Shown one piece after another: positions 1 to 10,247 of a DNA stretch of 49,684 nucleotides. Source of the stretch: Sporolactobacillus laevolacticus DSM 442 (GTDB lineage: Bacteria > Bacillota > Bacilli > Bacillales > Sporolactobacillaceae). The notes beneath the pieces are model-generated. The model made no database searches. It was not told the origin of the DNA and was given only the letters and a program-made list of their open reading frames with translations. The position numbers were made by a program, and so were the translations under genes. Position 1 is the first letter of the stretch. Every line of letters starts with the position of its first letter. The stretch covers positions 180,657-230,340 of the forward strand of contig NZ_AWTC01000003.1 in assembly GCF_000497245.1 (NCBI RefSeq), read 5' to 3'.

Positions 1-19
1 AGCTGCGTTTCCTTGACCT

Positions 20-110
20 TCTTGCGACGCCCAGGATGGGCTAGTGCAGGCGTTGCAACAGGATGTTGCGTTCTTAGCCTGTAAACCTCTCCTTTGTCCT
101 CCTTCTCGAA
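20..110 (+). ncRNA. GGA-hairpin RNA-like element, copy A
   Basis: This gene-free stretch holds two short perfect hairpins, each presenting GGA at its apex: GCCCA-GGA-TGGGC at 29-41 and GCAACA-GGA-TGTTGC at 55-69. ACAGGATGT matches the core of the CsrA/RsmA binding consensus. A CU-rich tract with several CCTCC/CTCC runs (85-105) follows. A related sequence lies at 19523-19665 upstream of coiA, and its first stem is preserved with different bases. That argues for a conserved RNA read on the plus strand. I cannot assign it to a named RNA family. Its 5' end may lie outside the window. Confidence 0.45.
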
Positions 111-130
111 CTGACTATGTAAGCACAGAA

Positions 131-172
131 AAAGAACTGACGAGACCAGGAGGTTTTCTCGATCAGTTCTTC
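131..172 (-). terminator. terminator after the YppG-like gene
   Basis: An inverted repeat (AAGAACTGA at 132-140, TCAGTTCTT at 163-171, with further pairing of CGAGA and TTCTCG) lies just past the stop codon of the minus-strand gene at 189. On the minus strand the stem is followed by a short T-run. It could also act on a plus-strand transcript from copy A, but its T-tract is poorer in that direction. Confidence 0.6.
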
Positions 173-188
173 TTCGGTTCGAAGCTCA

Positions 189-536
189 TCATGATTTCTT
201 AAAGAAGTTAAGCAATGGAGACAGTTGCTTGATTGCTGGTGCTGTCTGGTTGATGACGGTCATCAGCTGGCTTGCACCATTCATCATTTTACCTACGTCA
301 ATATGGCCATCCTGACCTAGAAATGGTTTTAAGAATCCAGGTTGGGCCGGTTGCATGGGTTGCATCGGCTGAGCTGGCGGCATTTGCATTCCGCTTGATT
401 GCCAGCCACCGTTTTGATAGAATGCTTGTGGCGGCTGGAATGTTTGAGTCGGCTGAGCCGGCGGTATCTGTGAGCCGAACATCAGATAAGTAAAAGGATC
501 AAAGTGACTGTCTCTTGGATTTGGGCCTGTTTGCAT
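189..536 (-). CDS. YppG-like small protein, spore-related family
   Basis: A 115-aa protein. The first 60 residues are rich in Pro, Gln and Met with a repeated QPMQP-type pattern. The C-terminus carries a conserved-looking block (FLGQDGHIDVGKMMN, about residues 72-86) followed by an amphipathic tail ending in FFKKS. A low-complexity N-terminus followed by D-G-x-x-D-x-x-K-M-M is what I remember of the Bacillus YppG family, whose function is not established. The ATG at 536 is chosen because it follows AGGGGGGAAA; an upstream in-frame TTG is adjacent. It is divergent from fabH. A sigma-E/K-like promoter (CATAAGATA at 586-594) would fit a sporulation role. The family call is from memory of motif shape. 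Confidence 0.6.
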   Translation of the reverse strand: MQTGPNPRDSHFDPFTYLMFGSQIPPAQPTQTFQPPQAFYQNGGWQSSGMQMPPAQPMQPMQPAQPGFLKPFLGQDGHIDVGKMMNGASQLMTVINQTAPAIKQLSPLLNFFKKS

Positions 537-585
537 CAAGGTTTCCCCCCTTCACAATCTGGTGAATCGATAGATTTTCTTACTG

Positions 586-613
586 TATCTTATGCCCTCA
601 AGTGATTGAATGT
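586..613 (-). promoter_or_regulatory. possible sigma-K/E-type promoter of the YppG-like gene
   Basis: Read on the minus strand, CATAAGATA (586-594) fits the CATA-N3-TA -10 of mother-cell sigma factors, and an AC dinucleotide lies 17 nt upstream (612-613). This is weak evidence on its own, because such short motifs occur by chance. Confidence 0.3.
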
Positions 614-680
614 GTGTTTCATTCGCCCGATGCGAAGGCGATTTCATGCATCCGACTGCCTCCTACGATCCGGACGTTTG

Positions 681-726
681 TTGGACAAATGTTTTTTGAT
701 GTATTATATTGATACCAAGTCATTAT
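681..726 (+). promoter_or_regulatory. fabH promoter with FapR-like operator
   Basis: A sigma-A promoter is visible: TTGGAC (681-686), 17-nt spacer, TTATAT (704-709). Overlapping the -10 and start site, 706-726 matches the FapR operator pattern (ATATT..TACC.AGTC). FapR is the malonyl-CoA-responsive repressor of fatty-acid genes in Bacillus, and fabHA-fabF is a classic target there. The position is right for repression. The fapR gene itself is not in the window. Confidence 0.65.
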
Positions 727-760
727 ATATACTGTTAAGTTTTTGAGAGGGGAATTGCGG

Positions 761-1696
761 ATGTCCGCAGGAATATTGGGAATGGGCAAATTTGTTCCCG
801 AACGTGTGGTTACAAATATCGATCTAGAGAAAGTTATGGACACTTCCGATGAATGGATTCGGACAAGAACAGGTATTGAAGAACGACGGATTGCTGATGA
901 TAATACGAATACATCGGATATGGCATTTGCGGCAGCCGAACAGGCAATAAAGAATGCCGGACTGACAGCCAAAGATATTGATCTGATTCTTGTCGCAACG
1001 GTCACACCGGATCATCCTTTTCCTTCAGTCGCTTGTATGTTGCAGGACAAATTAGGAGCCAGACATATTCCGGCGATGGATATAAGCGCAGCTTGCTCTG
1101 GCTTTATTTATGGAATGGTTACAGCAAAACAGTTTATTGATAACCGGACATTTCAACATGTTCTGGTTGTCGGTGTGGAAAAGCTTTCTAAGATTACTGA
1201 CTGGGATGACCGAGGCACTGCCGTACTCTTCGGCGATGCGGCAGCAGCAGCGGTTATGGGCCAGGTTTCTGATGGTAAGGGGATCCTTTCCTTTGAATTA
1301 GGTGCTGATGGCAGCGGCGGCAAATATTTATATCAAGATGACAGGTTTATCAAGATGAATGGCCGGGAGGTCTTTAAATTTGCCGTTCGCCAGATGGGTG
1401 AGTCGGCTGTTAACGTTGTTGAAAAAGCCGGTCTCAAGAAAGAGGATATTGATTATTTGATTCCGCATCAAGCAAATATCCGGATTATGGAAGCTTCAAG
1501 AGAACGATTGGAGATTCCGGAAGACAAAATGATAAAAACGATTCAAAAATATGGGAATACGTCCGCATCTTCTATTCCGCTTGCTTTAATAGACGCAGTT
1601 GAAGAAGGGCAAATTAAAGATGGAGATCTACTCGTCATGGTAGGCTTTGGCGGCGGACTAACCTGGGGCGCCCTAACACTTAAATGGGGCAAATAA
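761..1696 (+). CDS. fabH: beta-ketoacyl-ACP synthase III
   Basis: Condenses acetyl- or branched acyl-CoA with malonyl-ACP to start type II fatty-acid synthesis in the cytosol. The 311-aa length is normal for the family. The Cys-His-Asn triad is intact: C112 in AACSGF, H236 in IPHQAN and N266 in GNTSAS. The ATG at 761 is preferred over an upstream in-frame TTG (743) because GAGAGGGGAA sits at proper spacing. It is followed by fabF after 78 nt with no terminator, so the two are probably co-transcribed under FapR-type control. Confidence 0.97.
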   Translation: MSAGILGMGKFVPERVVTNIDLEKVMDTSDEWIRTRTGIEERRIADDNTNTSDMAFAAAEQAIKNAGLTAKDIDLILVATVTPDHPFPSVACMLQDKLGARHIPAMDISAACSGFIYGMVTAKQFIDNRTFQHVLVVGVEKLSKITDWDDRGTAVLFGDAAAAAVMGQVSDGKGILSFELGADGSGGKYLYQDDRFIKMNGREVFKFAVRQMGESAVNVVEKAGLKKEDIDYLIPHQANIRIMEASRERLEIPEDKMIKTIQKYGNTSASSIPLALIDAVEEGQIKDGDLLVMVGFGGGLTWGALTLKWGK

Positions 1697-1774
1697 CTTA
1701 AAGTGTGCAAAATGCATTTTTATATTCCTATTTTATAAGTTGGCAGTTATACCCTATAGTAAGGAGAGAATTGA

Positions 1775-3013
1775 ATGAAAAGAAGAGTCGTTGTGACCGG
1801 ATTAGGAGCGGTAACACCACTTGGCAACGATGTTGCGACTACTTGGACGAATGCGATTGCCGGCAAATCAGGCATTGGTATTGTTACACGGGTAAATCCC
1901 GATGATTTTCGGGCAAAGGTTGCTGGTGAAGTAAAAGATTTTGATCCTCAATTGTATGTTGATCGCAAAGAAGCAATTCGGATGGACCGCTTTTCTCAAT
2001 TTGCTGTTGCGGCAGCGAAGATGGCGGTTAAAGATGCAGATTACACAATAGATGATTCAAATGCAGAACGGACGGGCGTCTGGATTGGATCGGGCATTGG
2101 TGGCATGGAAACCTATGAAAAAGAACTGCGTGTTGCTATTGAAAAAGGTTTTCGGCGTGTCAGCCCATTCTTTGTGCCGATGATGATTCCTGATATGGCG
2201 TCAGGACAGGTTTCCATTTTGCTCGGTACAAAGGGCATTAATTCATGTACTGTCACCGCTTGTGCGACAGGTACCGATTCGATCGGGAGTGCGTACAAGG
2301 CGATTCAGCGTGGAGACAATGATGCAATTCTTTGCGGGGGAAGTGAAGCCCCATTGACGAATATGTCATTCGCCGGTTTCTCATCAGCTCGCGCTCTTTC
2401 AACAAATCCAGATCCGAATAATGCTTGCCGCCCATTTGATAAAAATCGTGACGGATTTGTCATGGGTGAAGGCGCCGGTGTACTTCTCCTTGAATCACTG
2501 GAATCTGCCCAAAAACGCGGCGCGCATATCTATGCAGAAATTGCAGGTTATGGTGCCACTAGTGACGCATTCCATGTTACTCGGCCGGATCCGGATGGAA
2601 AAGGTGCCATCCGCGCTATGCAGATGGCTTTAGATGATGCTGATTTGTCCACTGACCAGGTGGATTACGTGAACGCTCATGGCACGAGCACAGATGCAAA
2701 TGATTCAACGGAAACGAAAGCGATCAAAGCAGTGTTTGGTGAAGGAGCCTATGATTTGGCGATCAGTTCTACCAAATCGATGACTGGCCACTTGCTAGGA
2801 GCTTCAGGCGGTGTGGAAGCGATTCTCTCCATCAAAGCGATGGAAGAAGGAATTGTTCCTCCAACGATTAACTATGAGACTCCTGACGAAACTTGTGATT
2901 TGAACTATGTGCCAAATGAAGCATTGAAAAAAGATGTTAAAGTCGTACTCAGCAACTCATTTGGGTTCGGCGGACATAACGCGACGCTTGTATTTAAGAA
3001 ATACGAAGCATAA
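1775..3013 (+). CDS. fabF: beta-ketoacyl-ACP synthase II
   Basis: Performs the elongating condensation of acyl-ACP with malonyl-ACP. It has 412 aa, typical for FabF. The catalytic triad is visible: C163 in TACATG, H302 in NAHGTSTD and H339 in MTGHLLG, with the C-terminal NSFGFGGHN loop. The ribosome-binding site is AAGGAGAG, 7 nt before the ATG. It is second in the fabHF operon and is followed by a strong terminator. FabI, the reductase of the same cycle, is encoded separately at 38.6 kb. Confidence 0.97.
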   Translation: MKRRVVVTGLGAVTPLGNDVATTWTNAIAGKSGIGIVTRVNPDDFRAKVAGEVKDFDPQLYVDRKEAIRMDRFSQFAVAAAKMAVKDADYTIDDSNAERTGVWIGSGIGGMETYEKELRVAIEKGFRRVSPFFVPMMIPDMASGQVSILLGTKGINSCTVTACATGTDSIGSAYKAIQRGDNDAILCGGSEAPLTNMSFAGFSSARALSTNPDPNNACRPFDKNRDGFVMGEGAGVLLLESLESAQKRGAHIYAEIAGYGATSDAFHVTRPDPDGKGAIRAMQMALDDADLSTDQVDYVNAHGTSTDANDSTETKAIKAVFGEGAYDLAISSTKSMTGHLLGASGGVEAILSIKAMEEGIVPPTINYETPDETCDLNYVPNEALKKDVKVVLSNSFGFGGHNATLVFKKYEA

Positions 3014-3068
3014 TGGAACAGATCATAGAAAAGTAATCCTAAGGATTTCAGGGATACTGTAGAACTAG

Positions 3069-3112
3069 AAGGGCATCATTCTTCACAAAAAGCGAAGAAA
3101 TGATGCCCTTTT
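3069..3112 (+). terminator. fabF terminator
   Basis: Long stem AAGGGCATCATT...AATGATGCCCTT with inner CTTC/GAAG pairing and a TTTT tail, 55 nt after the fabF stop. Confidence 0.85.
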
Positions 3113-3354
3113 ACTGTATGATTGTACCAACATGAAGAAGTTTGGAGCTATGTCGGTACAACAACCTCGATGATTTTTAGTTCCCGGTTATGAATTGATA
3201 TTGAATAAGAGCCAAATTTCTTCTAAACTAACCCTATCATACTGTCTACAACAAATTAATGGAAACATTTAAAAATGAATAACGACGAGAATAGTAAATG
3301 ATGTTGCTAACAGGCATTAGCTAATGTAAACGGTCAACGAAAGGCTGGTCCAAC
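3113..3354. other. intergenic region before lacI-type gene
   Basis: No gene seen. The stretch is AT-rich with no clear sigma-A promoter by eye. TGTAAACGGTCAAC at 3325-3338 resembles a catabolite-responsive element with two mismatches at its 3' end, so it is a weak candidate. Confidence 0.3.
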
Positions 3355-4383
3355 ATGATTACGATAAAAAAGATTGCTGAAATTGTAGGGGTAAGCCCGA
3401 CAACAGTTTCTAATGTCATTCATGAACGAAAGAATAAAGTATCAGCAGAGAACTATGAAAAGGTTAAGAAAGCATTGAGAGAAAATAATTATGTCTCTAA
3501 TATGGGTGGGAGAATTTTAGGCCGTCACGGTTCGAAAATCATTGGTGTTATATTAAATTATTCCCGCCGTTCAGAGATCAATATTATTTCCGATCCATTT
3601 TTCAATCAGATTATTGGTTATTTGGAAGAGCAGATTCGCATGAATGGCTATTTTATGATGCTGTATACTTCAGGAAGTGTGTCGGAAAGTCTGAAACTTA
3701 CTTCTGCATGGGATATTGAAGGATTGGTGATTTTAGGTGCACTTCCTGAGGATGCCGAGAAATTCATTCAACAGACGCAGAAACCAATCGCTTTTATTGA
3801 TACATACGTTGATGAAAAAAAGATCAACAAGGATTATATTAACATCGGACTTAAAGATTTTGAGGGCGGTTATGATGTGACAAACTATCTGATTGAACTA
3901 GGTCATCAGAAGATTGGCTTTTGCGCTGACGGAAATCATTTATCCGGAGTTGATGAACAGCGGTTTGCTGGCTACAAACAAGCATTAACTGAGGCAAATA
4001 TAAAATTTCATAATCATGATTTTTTCGGGTTGGATTACCACGTAAAGCAGCGCCATGATTACTTAGTCAATCTAGTTAGAACTCGTTTGAAGGACTATTC
4101 TGGTCTTGTATTTACTTCGGATTATCTTGCGGTGGATGCAATGAATATTTTTCAAGACAATGGTATTCGTATCCCTGAAGAGCTTTCAATAACAGGATTT
4201 GATCACAATATTTTTTCAGAACAATGTCGACCAAAATTAACAACTATAGGTCAAGATGTTCGACAAAAGGCGAAGTTAACCATTAAGTATTTGATGCGAG
4301 AGATTCATCAGAAAGCATCTGGAAAGACAAATATATTGCTGGACGTAGAACTTGTTATTCAAAACAGCACGGTACCTGTTTAA
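3355..4383 (+). CDS. LacI/GalR-family transcriptional regulator
   Basis: A 342-aa regulator. Residues 1-55 hold the LacI-type helix-turn-helix and hinge helix (MITIKKIAEIVGVSPTTVSN start). The rest is a periplasmic-binding-protein-like sugar domain, including a typical GFCADGN strand and SITGFDHN near the end. It lies 168 nt upstream of, and in the same direction as, a GH31 alpha-glucosidase. It most likely represses that gene in response to an alpha-glucoside. A near-perfect 18-bp palindrome with central CG at 4483-4500, just after the glucosidase promoter, is its probable operator. The ribosome-binding site is weak. Effector unknown. Confidence 0.9.
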   Translation: MITIKKIAEIVGVSPTTVSNVIHERKNKVSAENYEKVKKALRENNYVSNMGGRILGRHGSKIIGVILNYSRRSEINIISDPFFNQIIGYLEEQIRMNGYFMMLYTSGSVSESLKLTSAWDIEGLVILGALPEDAEKFIQQTQKPIAFIDTYVDEKKINKDYINIGLKDFEGGYDVTNYLIELGHQKIGFCADGNHLSGVDEQRFAGYKQALTEANIKFHNHDFFGLDYHVKQRHDYLVNLVRTRLKDYSGLVFTSDYLAVDAMNIFQDNGIRIPEELSITGFDHNIFSEQCRPKLTTIGQDVRQKAKLTIKYLMREIHQKASGKTNILLDVELVIQNSTVPV

Positions 4384-4443
4384 TACACCAAGCCATTTCA
4401 AACGAGTAGACGAACACCGACTAAAATATGGTGGGTTTCAATA

Positions 4444-4472
4444 TTGAAAACGCTTTAATTGTATGCTAATAT
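4444..4472 (+). promoter_or_regulatory. alpha-glucosidase promoter with cre-like site
   Basis: TTGAAA (4444-4449), 17-nt spacer, TAATAT (4467-4472). TGAAAACGCTTTAA at 4445-4458 overlaps the -35 and matches the CcpA cre consensus at all but one position. CcpA bound there would block polymerase, giving catabolite repression. Confidence 0.65.
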
Positions 4473-4482
4473 AAGTTCCTAA

Positions 4483-4500
4483 AGGTGTCACGTAACACCT
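4483..4500 (+). promoter_or_regulatory. probable LacI-type operator
   Basis: AGGTGTCAC|GTAACACCT is an 18-bp palindrome centred on CG with one mismatched pair. It begins about where transcription should start. Central-CG palindromes are the usual operators of LacI-family proteins, and the adjacent gene encodes one. Confidence 0.6.
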
Positions 4501-4551
4501 ATAAAAAGAGAATAATAGTAAGCTTAAACCATCATAGAACGGAGGAATTTT

Positions 4552-6942
4552 ATGTTTGGTAAAATCAAAAGTCATAAGCAGCAGGGAAACAAAATTATCA
4601 TTGGATTCGAGCAAATTGAGGTCATCATTCAGGTTATTACACCATCCATCGTAAATTTTTTTGCTTCAATCGCTTGTGAGCGCAGAAAGTCAAAAGCGAT
4701 TGAGCAGTTGGTACCGGTACCGGGGCAAGTTGCAGTTCATTATTCGAACGGAAAACTAATCATTCGAACGGAAAAATTGGTGATCGATATCGCAGATGGA
4801 TTCTTTGTCACGATTTTTGATCACAAGGGAACAGTGCTTAGTGAGGATTATAGAGGAGACGCGGTTCCGTTCATTCGCAGGGGCTCAGGGGATGGCCTCG
4901 CCGTGGCTGCCGAAGAAGGCCACAAACTTGAGGACGAAAGAAATAAGCTGAACATTAAAATCAGGAAGAAGATGGAGAAAGATATGTTTTTTTATGGCCT
5001 CGGGGACAAAACGGGCCATCTGAACAAAAAAGGTTACCATTATAAAATGTGGAACACGGATGATCCTTCTCCGCATGTCGAGAGCTTTGAGGCAATGTAT
5101 AAATCAATTCCATTCTTTATTGCTTTGAAAGAAAAACAGTCATTTGGCTATTTCTTCGATAACACCTTTGAATCGGTTTTTGATATGGGAAAAGAAAATA
5201 GTGACTATTACTTTTTTGGAGCGGTAGATGGGAATCTTGATTACTATTTTATATACGGTCCCTCAGTCAAAGAAGTGGTAGGGGGGTATACGTATCTGAC
5301 GGGAACGGCGCCATTGCCCCAGCTATGGACGCTTGGCTACCAACAGTGCCGCTGGTCCTATGCACCTGAGAATAGGCTCCGCGAAATTGCAGACACCTTC
5401 AGAGAAAAAGATATCCCTTGCGATGTGCTTTATCTAGACATTGACTACATGGATGGATACCGGGTTTTTACTTGGGACAATAAACAGTTTCCAAATCCAG
5501 AAAAAACGTTGAAAGAACTGAAAGAGAAGGGGTTTAAGGTTGTCACCATTATTGATCCGGGTGTCAAGAAAGACAAGGGCTACAGTATTTATGACCAAGG
5601 GATCGAAAACCACTATTTTGCCACAGACAAGGATCGCATTCCTTATGTGAACAAGGTCTGGCCTGGGGATGCGCTCTATCCTGATTTTTCAAATGAAAAA
5701 GCCAGAAAGTGGTGGGCAACCAATCAAAAAATTATGACTGATGCAGGTGTAGCAGGCATCTGGAATGATATGAATGAACCGGCAAGCTTCAATGGTCCTT
5801 TGCCTGATGATGTTTCATTCAACAATGACGGTGTCCGAACGGATCACCGGGAAATTCACAATGTTTACGGGCATTATATGTCCAAAGCAACGTATGAGGG
5901 CATCAAGCAAGCCACTGACAAACGTCCATTTGTGATTACACGAGCTTGCTATGCCGGAACTCAGAAATATTCTACGGTCTGGACAGGTGATAATCAGAGT
6001 CTTTGGGAACATTTGAGAATGTCATTGCCCATGTTGATGAATCTTGGACTCAGCGGCATCAGCTTTTGTGGAACAGATGTTGGAGGATTTGGTTTTGACT
6101 GCACAGCAGAACTGCTTTCACGTTGGGTTCAGGTTGGTGCTTTTACACCGCTTTTCCGTAACCATTCCAGCATTTTTACACGTGATCAGGAACCATGGGC
6201 GTTCGATGAGCAGACAGAATCTATAAACAGAAAATATATCAAACTCAGATACCAGCTGCTTCCGTATTTATATGATATTCTGCATAATGAGGAAACAACC
6301 GGACTTCCGGTGATACGCCCGCTTCTGCTCCATTACCAGAATGATCCGAGAACGTATGAGGTCAACGATGAATTTCTGTGCGGAGAAAATATTCTTGTCG
6401 CCCCAGTAGTAGAGCAAGGAGCTAAGGCACGTCTCGTCTATTTGCCGGAAGGAGATCAATGGGTTGATTACTGGACGAAAGAAACTATTGCAGGTGGCAG
6501 TTATATTGTGAAAGAGGCAGCACTTGATCTGTGTCCAATCTATATTAAAGCGGCAAGCTTTTTGCCACTTTATCCGGTACAAAGCTATGTCGGCGAAAAA
6601 GAGATTGATCAGTTGACGCTGGATGTGTACCCGCCCGAAGAAGGACAAAGCAGCACCTACAGTCATTATCAGGACGATGGCGAAAGTTTTGATTATCAAA
6701 AAGGTGTATTCAATCTCTATGAATTTTCCGCACATAAGAGCGATTCGGGAAATGAACTTCATTTATCAATTAAAAAGAAACATGATGGCTATAAGAAAGG
6801 TTATCATTCTTTTAAATTTATCCTAAACAACACAAAGGCATCCGCTGTCACTATGTATGGAAAGCAAATCTCGCATGAAGTCATTGAAAATCAAACCTTC
6901 TTTTCGGTTGAAGAAGAAGGAGATATTCAAATTAAACTGTAA
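4552..6942 (+). CDS. GH31 alpha-glucosidase
   Basis: Hydrolyses terminal alpha-linked glucose from maltose- or isomaltose-type oligosaccharides. It has 796 aa and no signal peptide, so it is probably cytosolic. The GH31 core is complete: an N-terminal beta domain with WNTDDPSPH near residue 165, the nucleophile D406 in WNDMNEP, the acid/base D480 in WTGDNQS, and C-terminal beta domains. It resembles the alpha-glucosidase II type of bacilli. GGAGG precedes the ATG. Control by the adjacent LacI-type repressor and by CcpA is inferred from the promoter. No sugar transporter is adjacent. Exact linkage preference cannot be read from the sequence. Confidence 0.92.
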   Translation: MFGKIKSHKQQGNKIIIGFEQIEVIIQVITPSIVNFFASIACERRKSKAIEQLVPVPGQVAVHYSNGKLIIRTEKLVIDIADGFFVTIFDHKGTVLSEDYRGDAVPFIRRGSGDGLAVAAEEGHKLEDERNKLNIKIRKKMEKDMFFYGLGDKTGHLNKKGYHYKMWNTDDPSPHVESFEAMYKSIPFFIALKEKQSFGYFFDNTFESVFDMGKENSDYYFFGAVDGNLDYYFIYGPSVKEVVGGYTYLTGTAPLPQLWTLGYQQCRWSYAPENRLREIADTFREKDIPCDVLYLDIDYMDGYRVFTWDNKQFPNPEKTLKELKEKGFKVVTIIDPGVKKDKGYSIYDQGIENHYFATDKDRIPYVNKVWPGDALYPDFSNEKARKWWATNQKIMTDAGVAGIWNDMNEPASFNGPLPDDVSFNNDGVRTDHREIHNVYGHYMSKATYEGIKQATDKRPFVITRACYAGTQKYSTVWTGDNQSLWEHLRMSLPMLMNLGLSGISFCGTDVGGFGFDCTAELLSRWVQVGAFTPLFRNHSSIFTRDQEPWAFDEQTESINRKYIKLRYQLLPYLYDILHNEETTGLPVIRPLLLHYQNDPRTYEVNDEFLCGENILVAPVVEQGAKARLVYLPEGDQWVDYWTKETIAGGSYIVKEAALDLCPIYIKAASFLPLYPVQSYVGEKEIDQLTLDVYPPEEGQSSTYSHYQDDGESFDYQKGVFNLYEFSAHKSDSGNELHLSIKKKHDGYKKGYHSFKFILNNTKASAVTMYGKQISHEVIENQTFFSVEEEGDIQIKL

Positions 6943-7033
6943 CCAAAGATTAGTTTTAATAAGTAAACAGGTGTTAAAAACATCCTGCACGCAGAGGCCA
7001 ATGAAAATTAAATTAAATATCTGTAAAAAGGGC

Positions 7034-7072
7034 GGCTTAAAATTCAAAAATGAATTTGAGCTGTCTTTTTTC
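7034..7072 (+). terminator. terminator after GH31 gene
   Basis: GCTTAAAATTCA and TGAATTTGAGC pair around an AAAA loop, followed by a run of T (7064-7072). Confidence 0.7.
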
Positions 7073-7309
7073 TATACGTCCCTTCTTTACATAGGATTTT
7101 TCGTGGCAACCCTTTAAATTTAACAGCTAAACCGTCGGACTCAGCGGGTAAGCTGATTATTCAATAGGTGTGAGCACATAGATTCATAGAGACAAGCATA
7201 AATTAAAATAAATTTATCTCAAGAAACTCGAAAAATCTCGTGAAGCGGAATAAATTCTTGTATCGATGACCATAATGTTTTCAAATCAAAAAAGAGGAGA
7301 TGGAGGTTC
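7073..7309. other. intergenic region before yjbA
   Basis: No gene seen. A short imperfect inverted repeat (CAGCT at about 7122, AGCTG at about 7150) is the only structure I notice. A promoter for yjbA is expected here, but I cannot pick it confidently. Confidence 0.3.
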
Positions 7310-8059
7310 ATGGAGATTGTCAGTGATATCTGGGTCAATTGGTTTGAAGGTGAAGAGAACAGCTATAATGTCTGCGAATTTTTTGAATGGCGCAAACATG
7401 ATTTTATCGAACTGCTTGACCAGATTCCACTCATTAAAGTGGAAAAACCACTCCTTGAATACATTGAAAACGACTTGCAGGATCTTCCTCAGGAACTTCT
7501 TAAAGATGTGCGGAACAGAAGCGTGATTTGTAAAAATAATCAGCGTGAAATCATCGAATACTGCTTTATCGCAACGGATGGAGAACGATGTATCGTCGCC
7601 GATACGCTTGGTTATGCCATCCCTGTACGAAAAAGCCGACTTATTCCAAGGCAGGAAAGCTTGATTTTGCAGAAAGCTGAAAAGATGCTTGTGAAGACCT
7701 ATCCGTTTCCATCAGCGGGCTTGCGAAAAAAAGAGTATCATCTGCTTTCTCTTCGTCCGGAATGGATGATCGGCTTAACGAGAAAAGAACGACAGCTCAA
7801 ACAACTGTTATTTATGGCGCTTGATCAGCTGCATTCCTCAGGCAATGTTGAAGAAATGCGCTACTGGTATACGGAATGGTTTCCAACCAAGTATACGGAG
7901 AGTCGCAACATGAGCTTTAATGACGCATGGCAGGGCCTAATTTCCGGAATGCGGCAAGGTTGGTCTGAAAAGCACAACGACATCTGCGAACGAATGATCC
8001 GGGGACAATCCTATTTCGAAAAATTATGGGAACTGGAACATGGAACCAAAGTTCAATAA
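7310..8059 (+). CDS. yjbA: YjbA family protein (DUF3603-like)
   Basis: A 249-aa soluble protein of unknown function. The start MEIVSDIWVNWFEGEENSYNV, the overall length and the position directly next to trpS match B. subtilis YjbA. It is rich in Trp and charged residues, with a KEYHLLSLRPEWMIGLTRKER stretch in the middle. I see no catalytic motif, signal peptide or membrane segment. GGAGATGGAGG precedes the ATG. It converges on trpS with a shared terminator. Confidence 0.8.
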   Translation: MEIVSDIWVNWFEGEENSYNVCEFFEWRKHDFIELLDQIPLIKVEKPLLEYIENDLQDLPQELLKDVRNRSVICKNNQREIIEYCFIATDGERCIVADTLGYAIPVRKSRLIPRQESLILQKAEKMLVKTYPFPSAGLRKKEYHLLSLRPEWMIGLTRKERQLKQLLFMALDQLHSSGNVEEMRYWYTEWFPTKYTESRNMSFNDAWQGLISGMRQGWSEKHNDICERMIRGQSYFEKLWELEHGTKVQ

Positions 8060-8109
8060 CCATTTGTCAGGAATATCATTAAAACAACACAACTGCAAAA
8101 AATCGTATA

Positions 8110-8152
8110 AAAAACACCTGAACGGGCGAACGTCCGATTCAGGTGTTTTGAT
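8110..8152. terminator. bidirectional terminator between yjbA and trpS
   Basis: AAAACACCTGAA and TTCAGGTGTTTT flank an inner GGCG..GTCC segment. Both sides carry A/T tracts, so it can serve the convergent genes. Confidence 0.85.
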
Positions 8153-8169
8153 TTTGATAATCATGCAAT

Positions 8170-9512
<1,343 letters not shown>

Positions 9513-9519
9513 GGAGAAC

Positions 9520-9548
9520 ATTATAGTCAATAATTTGTTTAAATGCAA
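9520..9548 (-). promoter_or_regulatory. trpS promoter
   Basis: On the minus strand TTGCAT (9543-9548), 17-nt spacer and a perfect TATAAT (9520-9525), placed just upstream of the T-box leader. Confidence 0.8.
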
Positions 9549-9579
9549 ACCATTTTAAACATTTTCCTAAACGTTAGCA

Positions 9580-9966
9580 TTAAAAAAGCAAGAGCGATAA
9601 AACAAAAGAAACAATAAATAGAAATAAACTATCAAAGATCAATGGCCAAGTAATGGAAAATCTCTTTCCATGATGCTTAAATTCTGTCAGCGGGGCTTTA
9701 GCGTCGTTTTCTCCAAACTTCTTATTCCTTAAAGACCGAGCGAATCGTTTAAAGCTATAAACCATTCCATCGAAAAATCCACCTTGATAAACAAAGATGC
9801 TTAAACCCGCACAAAAGAAGATAAGACTGATTGTTGATAGTCCATCTATTAAAGTACCTGCAGAGAAGGGTTCTTGATAAAAAAACTGGATAGCGAGTGT
9901 GAAAACAAGTTCAATTAATCCAATCGATAAAAAAGATCGTCGAAAATTTGTAAAAAATATTCTCAT
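9580..9966 (-). CDS. small membrane protein, DUF3899-like
   Basis: A 128-aa protein with three or four hydrophobic segments: about residues 14-28, 42-60 (with a YQGGFFDGMVYSF motif just after) and 107-128. A basic loop (FKRFARSLRNKKF) lies between. The size and the GGFFDGMVYSFK motif suggest the DUF3899 group of Bacillales, function unknown. GAGGTG precedes the ATG by 7 nt. It stands alone between the trpS leader and opp. Confidence 0.6.
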   Translation of the reverse strand: MRIFFTNFRRSFLSIGLIELVFTLAIQFFYQEPFSAGTLIDGLSTISLIFFCAGLSIFVYQGGFFDGMVYSFKRFARSLRNKKFGENDAKAPLTEFKHHGKRFSITWPLIFDSLFLFIVSFVLSLLLF

Positions 9967-9989
9967 TAGCTAACACCTCGGGTTCATTT

Positions 9990-10247
9990 TAACAAAAGAA
10001 AATGATTTCGATCAAATGGTTATGTCAGATATTGTGACATTGGTATAAAAAAAATCTATCAAAAAAACTGCATAAGATCAATAAATTCGACACAGACAAA
10101 GCTAGAAAGCTAACAAAACGAAAAAAAAAAACATGCAAATTGAAATAATAACTTGTATAATAGCATCTGTAGGTTGAATCGAACTTTCAGAAATGAAAGG
10201 AAGATCACCTCAACAAAGATAATAATTTAGGGGAGGTTATTGCTTTT
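9990..10247 (+). promoter_or_regulatory. oppA upstream region with -10 element
   Basis: TATAAT at 10156-10161 is a good -10, but the -35 at 17-nt spacing (ATGCAA) is poor. The leader then holds CTTTC...GAAAG at 10185-10200, and CACCTC (10207-10212), which could pair with the oppA ribosome-binding site GGGGAGG. That pairing is a possibility only. Confidence 0.45.

Noticed and set aside
619-1005. 128-codon minus-strand frame over the fabH promoter and 5' end
   Set aside because: Overlaps the fabH coding region and its promoter, and has Ser/Ile-rich shadow composition.
6268-6762. 164-codon frame antisense to the GH31 gene
   Set aside because: Shadow of the real gene; no start signal and no recognisable motif.
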